Shown: positions 32,430 through 34,284 of the stretch, piece after piece
Layout of the letters: every line of letters begins with the position of its first letter
Numbering within the stretch: position 1 is the stretch's first letter
From: Candidatus Kerfeldbacteria bacterium
Lineage (GTDB): Bacteria > Patescibacteriota > Patescibacteriia > SBBC01
Length of the DNA stretch: 34,284 nucleotides
Reading direction: 5' to 3'
Assembly: GCA_016204585.1 (NCBI GenBank)
Contig: JACQKH010000074.1
Span: 1 to 34,284, forward strand
Notes under the pieces: generated by a model
Seen by the model: the letters and a program-made list of their open reading frames with translations, nothing else
Databases searched by the model: none
What the model was told of the DNA's origin: nothing
Program-made: the position numbers and the translations under genes

Positions 32430-33704
32430 CTATTCGTCCACATTGATCTTCAGATCTTCTGGGTTATCGCCACTGTACTTACGGTAAAACATGAATTCTC
32501 TGTCGTTAAGGAATAACTTCCGAACGTTCTTACTGTAAGACACTAACAACGGCGTCACTCTTTTCTTTGCCTGTAGCCGCTCAACCCTATCCAAGGCTGA
32601 GGTCAAGTCTGACTGCCGGATGGTAACCCCAGAGCCCGCTTTTGATCGAATTCGTTCAAGCAGCGAATGATATGAAATACCGTTGATCAGTTCTAATTCA
32701 CTAGCGTCAACTAATTCGTTGTAGATTCTGGTGTATAGCTGAAGCTCTGCATCAGCGCGCATACCTTCTTTAAACACCTCCGTAATTCCTGTGTACCGTT
32801 GACGGATTTCGTTTACTAACTGAGTACGTGCTCTATTAAGGAGTTCGATGTCAGAAATTATTTTTGTCTGCGGTTGGAAGATAACAACTCCCGCTTCAAG
32901 ACAAATCTTTTCGGAGAGTCGCTGAAGTAATCCCACGTTGCCAAAAGCAGACTCAATGAGTTGACTTTTGAGCCCAGGCGCGAATTGTACGTTTAATGTT
33001 CCTTCTCCTTTGGTGAGGACTTCGTTTAGCTCCTCCTCAGACCAAGTTAGGTTGATCTCTTCTATCCGACCGGTTAGATCTCCATTGTAATAATTCAGCA
33101 AGTTCTGTTCAGACCAAATCCCTATGACGACAACGTATGCTTTCTCTTCATACAAGGCTTTGAGGCCAAAGGCGATACTCTTTCGGACCTCATCGGGGAG
33201 ATAATGGAAGTCTTCTAATATTAGTCTCTTGCTGTTGTCTCTTAGGTAGGCAGCCAAGATGGAAAGTGGGCCTTCTCCTGGCTCTTCAATTTCTTCTGAT
33301 GCCGACTTGGTACTTTCCAACCCACCACTTGCATTGCCTTTTACGCCAACCAAGCCGGGAACACCCGCTTTTGTCTCTAAAGTGCCATCAATATGGTCCC
33401 CTTCAGTAACAGTCCGTGTTGTCTTAGCTACAACCGGAACGCCTGCTTTCTCTAAAGCGGCCCGCCAAACGTCTTCGGCGTGCTCCATAGTGGGTAAGCA
33501 CTGGATTACCAAGCTGGTGCTGCTATCGATTTGTTTTTTACGAAGACAGGACTTGCCTTGCTTTGAAGCGCCATGAATAACTATATGTTTCTGGCTTGCC
33601 AAATAATGCGCGAACCGTTCGTCAAGTTCTTGACGATCGACGTACGTATACGTAGGAATATCGGTGGTTATCCCGAAGACTTGATTTAGTTTGACTTCTG
33701 TCAT
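32430..33704 (-). CDS. P-loop NTPase (AAA/STAND-like), possible defence or signalling protein
   Basis: 424 residues. Walker A is HGASKQGKS (44-52) and Walker B LILEDFH (161-167). The lead TYTYVDRQELDERFAHYL before Walker A is typical of ATPases that bind an effector or partner. Between the two motifs is an insertion rich in E, G and S (about 93-145). Downstream come a sensor-like region (VVVIGIWSEQNLLNYYNGDL) and a helical C-terminal part with a probable winged-helix segment (ISYHSLLERIRSKAG). I recognise the general family but not a named system. STAND/AAA ATPases of this size are often found in accessory regions and in antiviral operons. No obvious effector gene sits beside it. Confidence 0.7.
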   Translation of the reverse strand: MTEVKLNQVFGITTDIPTYTYVDRQELDERFAHYLASQKHIVIHGASKQGKSCLRKKQIDSSTSLVIQCLPTMEHAEDVWRAALEKAGVPVVAKTTRTVTEGDHIDGTLETKAGVPGLVGVKGNASGGLESTKSASEEIEEPGEGPLSILAAYLRDNSKRLILEDFHYLPDEVRKSIAFGLKALYEEKAYVVVIGIWSEQNLLNYYNGDLTGRIEEINLTWSEEELNEVLTKGEGTLNVQFAPGLKSQLIESAFGNVGLLQRLSEKICLEAGVVIFQPQTKIISDIELLNRARTQLVNEIRQRYTGITEVFKEGMRADAELQLYTRIYNELVDASELELINGISYHSLLERIRSKAGSGVTIRQSDLTSALDRVERLQAKKRVTPLLVSYSKNVRKLFLNDREFMFYRKYSGDNPEDLKINVDE

Positions 33705-33757
33705 GATTGGGTGGTGGATTGTGTGGTCGCGAAAACCGTTGGTGAATCGTCGTAATC

Positions 33758-34183
33758 TTAGAAACTATTTTCAAACTCACCCTCTTTACAGAGTGAGTTA
33801 CGCATCAAGATAGTGAGCCCAAAACTCCCATTAATATTTGTTGGGTAGTTCTCGTCACACTGGGTGTCACTCTTTGGCTTGTCGTCTTTGTACCTTATCA
33901 TGCACTTGTCGCCCTCCTCATCATAGCGCCAACCTCTCACATTATTCCATTTGTCACTCTCAGTTTTATAGATATCCAAACAATCAGATTTGCGTTGTGC
34001 GACGAACTCTTTGTTATCCTGTTCTGACTTGGCCTCTTCTGCTCGGTGCTTTTCTTGAAGGTCCAGTTGCTGCTGTCTTTCAATGGATTGCTGTTTATTT
34101 ATTTGGATTGCATAAAACGACCCGCCGATGATTAGGCTAGCAAGAACAATTGCAATTGGTAGAAATGATTTACCCAATGTCAT
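33758..34183 (-). CDS. Membrane-anchored coiled-coil hypothetical protein
   Basis: 141 residues. A single N-terminal membrane segment (FLPIAIVLASLIIGGSFYAI) is followed by a highly charged Q/E/K coiled coil of about 45 residues. A compact C-terminal domain with four cysteines (SDCLDIYK, DKCMIRY, DTQCDEN, NSLCKEG) could form two disulphides if exported. I do not recognise the family. The topology suggests an extracytoplasmic domain held off the membrane by a stalk. It lies upstream of the NTPase gene on the same strand with a 53-base gap, so co-transcription is possible but not shown. Confidence 0.65.
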   Translation of the reverse strand: MTLGKSFLPIAIVLASLIIGGSFYAIQINKQQSIERQQQLDLQEKHRAEEAKSEQDNKEFVAQRKSDCLDIYKTESDKWNNVRGWRYDEEGDKCMIRYKDDKPKSDTQCDENYPTNINGSFGLTILMRNSLCKEGEFENSF

Positions 34184-34227
34184 AAATGTGATGTCAAGGT
34201 GGGTTAACGCTCGCGACGCGAGACTTT

Positions 34228-34284
34228 TGGTGGGTCGCCTGGGATTCGAACCCAGAACTCTCAGCTTAAAAGGCTGATACTCTA
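34228..34284 (-). tRNA. tRNA-Lys (anticodon TTT), 5' part beyond the window
   Basis: On the minus strand the anticodon arm TCAGC-CTTTTAA-GCTGA gives anticodon TTT. The T arm CTGGG-TTCGAAT-CCCAG follows, then the acceptor strand GCGACCC, discriminator A and an encoded CCA. The 5' acceptor and D arm lie outside the window. Confidence 0.93.

Overview
The window looks like a chromosomal segment of an uncultivated bacterium, most likely a Candidate Phyla Radiation (Patescibacteria) lineage or something with similar gene content. The support is circumstantial: a DUF4012 surface protein beside an exopolysaccharide cluster, a diversity-generating retroelement (DGR) with a bAvd-type accessory protein, stripped-down fermentative energy genes, 4-nt overlaps between genes, and promoters placed so close to start codons that the mRNAs would be leaderless. 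TGA is used as a stop in several ATGA overlaps, so the code is the standard bacterial one and not code 25. Nearly every gene is on the minus strand.

Region by region, following minus-strand transcription from right to left. 34.3-30.7 kb is a looser, AT-richer accessory stretch: a partial tRNA-Lys, a membrane-anchored coiled-coil protein, a P-loop NTPase that could be a defence-type protein, a small coiled-coil protein, a CYTH-domain protein, a DUF1801 protein and several palindromic intergenic repeats. 30.2-24.0 kb is an operon of membrane proteins: an atypical NRAMP transporter, a P2-type cation ATPase, a YjdF-like membrane protein and a GT39-like glycosyltransferase. 23.95-22.7 kb is an NDH-2-like flavoprotein. 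22.65-15.4 kb is an overlapping operon pgk-eno-gpmI-gpmI-pduL-ackA. It is followed at 15.3-12.7 kb by a two-subunit 2-oxoacid:ferredoxin oxidoreductase (gamma/alpha fusion plus beta), then recJ and an RNase HI gene. Together pgk, eno, gpmI, korAB, pduL and ackA describe the route from 1,3-bisphosphoglycerate to acetate with ATP formation; only the PEP-to-pyruvate step is missing here.

10.4-7.3 kb is a complete DGR. It has a target gene whose 3' end is a 130-bp variable repeat, a rho-independent terminator, a 130-bp template repeat, a divergently transcribed avd gene and a DGR-type reverse transcriptase. By eye, the two repeats differ at 15 positions and every difference lies at an adenine of the coding-strand template, the signature of adenine-directed mutagenic retrohoming. 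The avd gene ends in a C11 homopolymer that probably shifts its frame.

7.2-6.65 kb is a class A RNase P RNA with a good sigma70-like promoter. 6.6-0 kb is an envelope polysaccharide operon: a polyprenyl-phosphate sugar phosphotransferase, two GT4 glycosyltransferases, a Wzz-like chain-length protein and a DUF4012 protein that runs off the left edge. A pair of tandem 80-bp hairpins lies between the phosphotransferase and the first GT4 gene.
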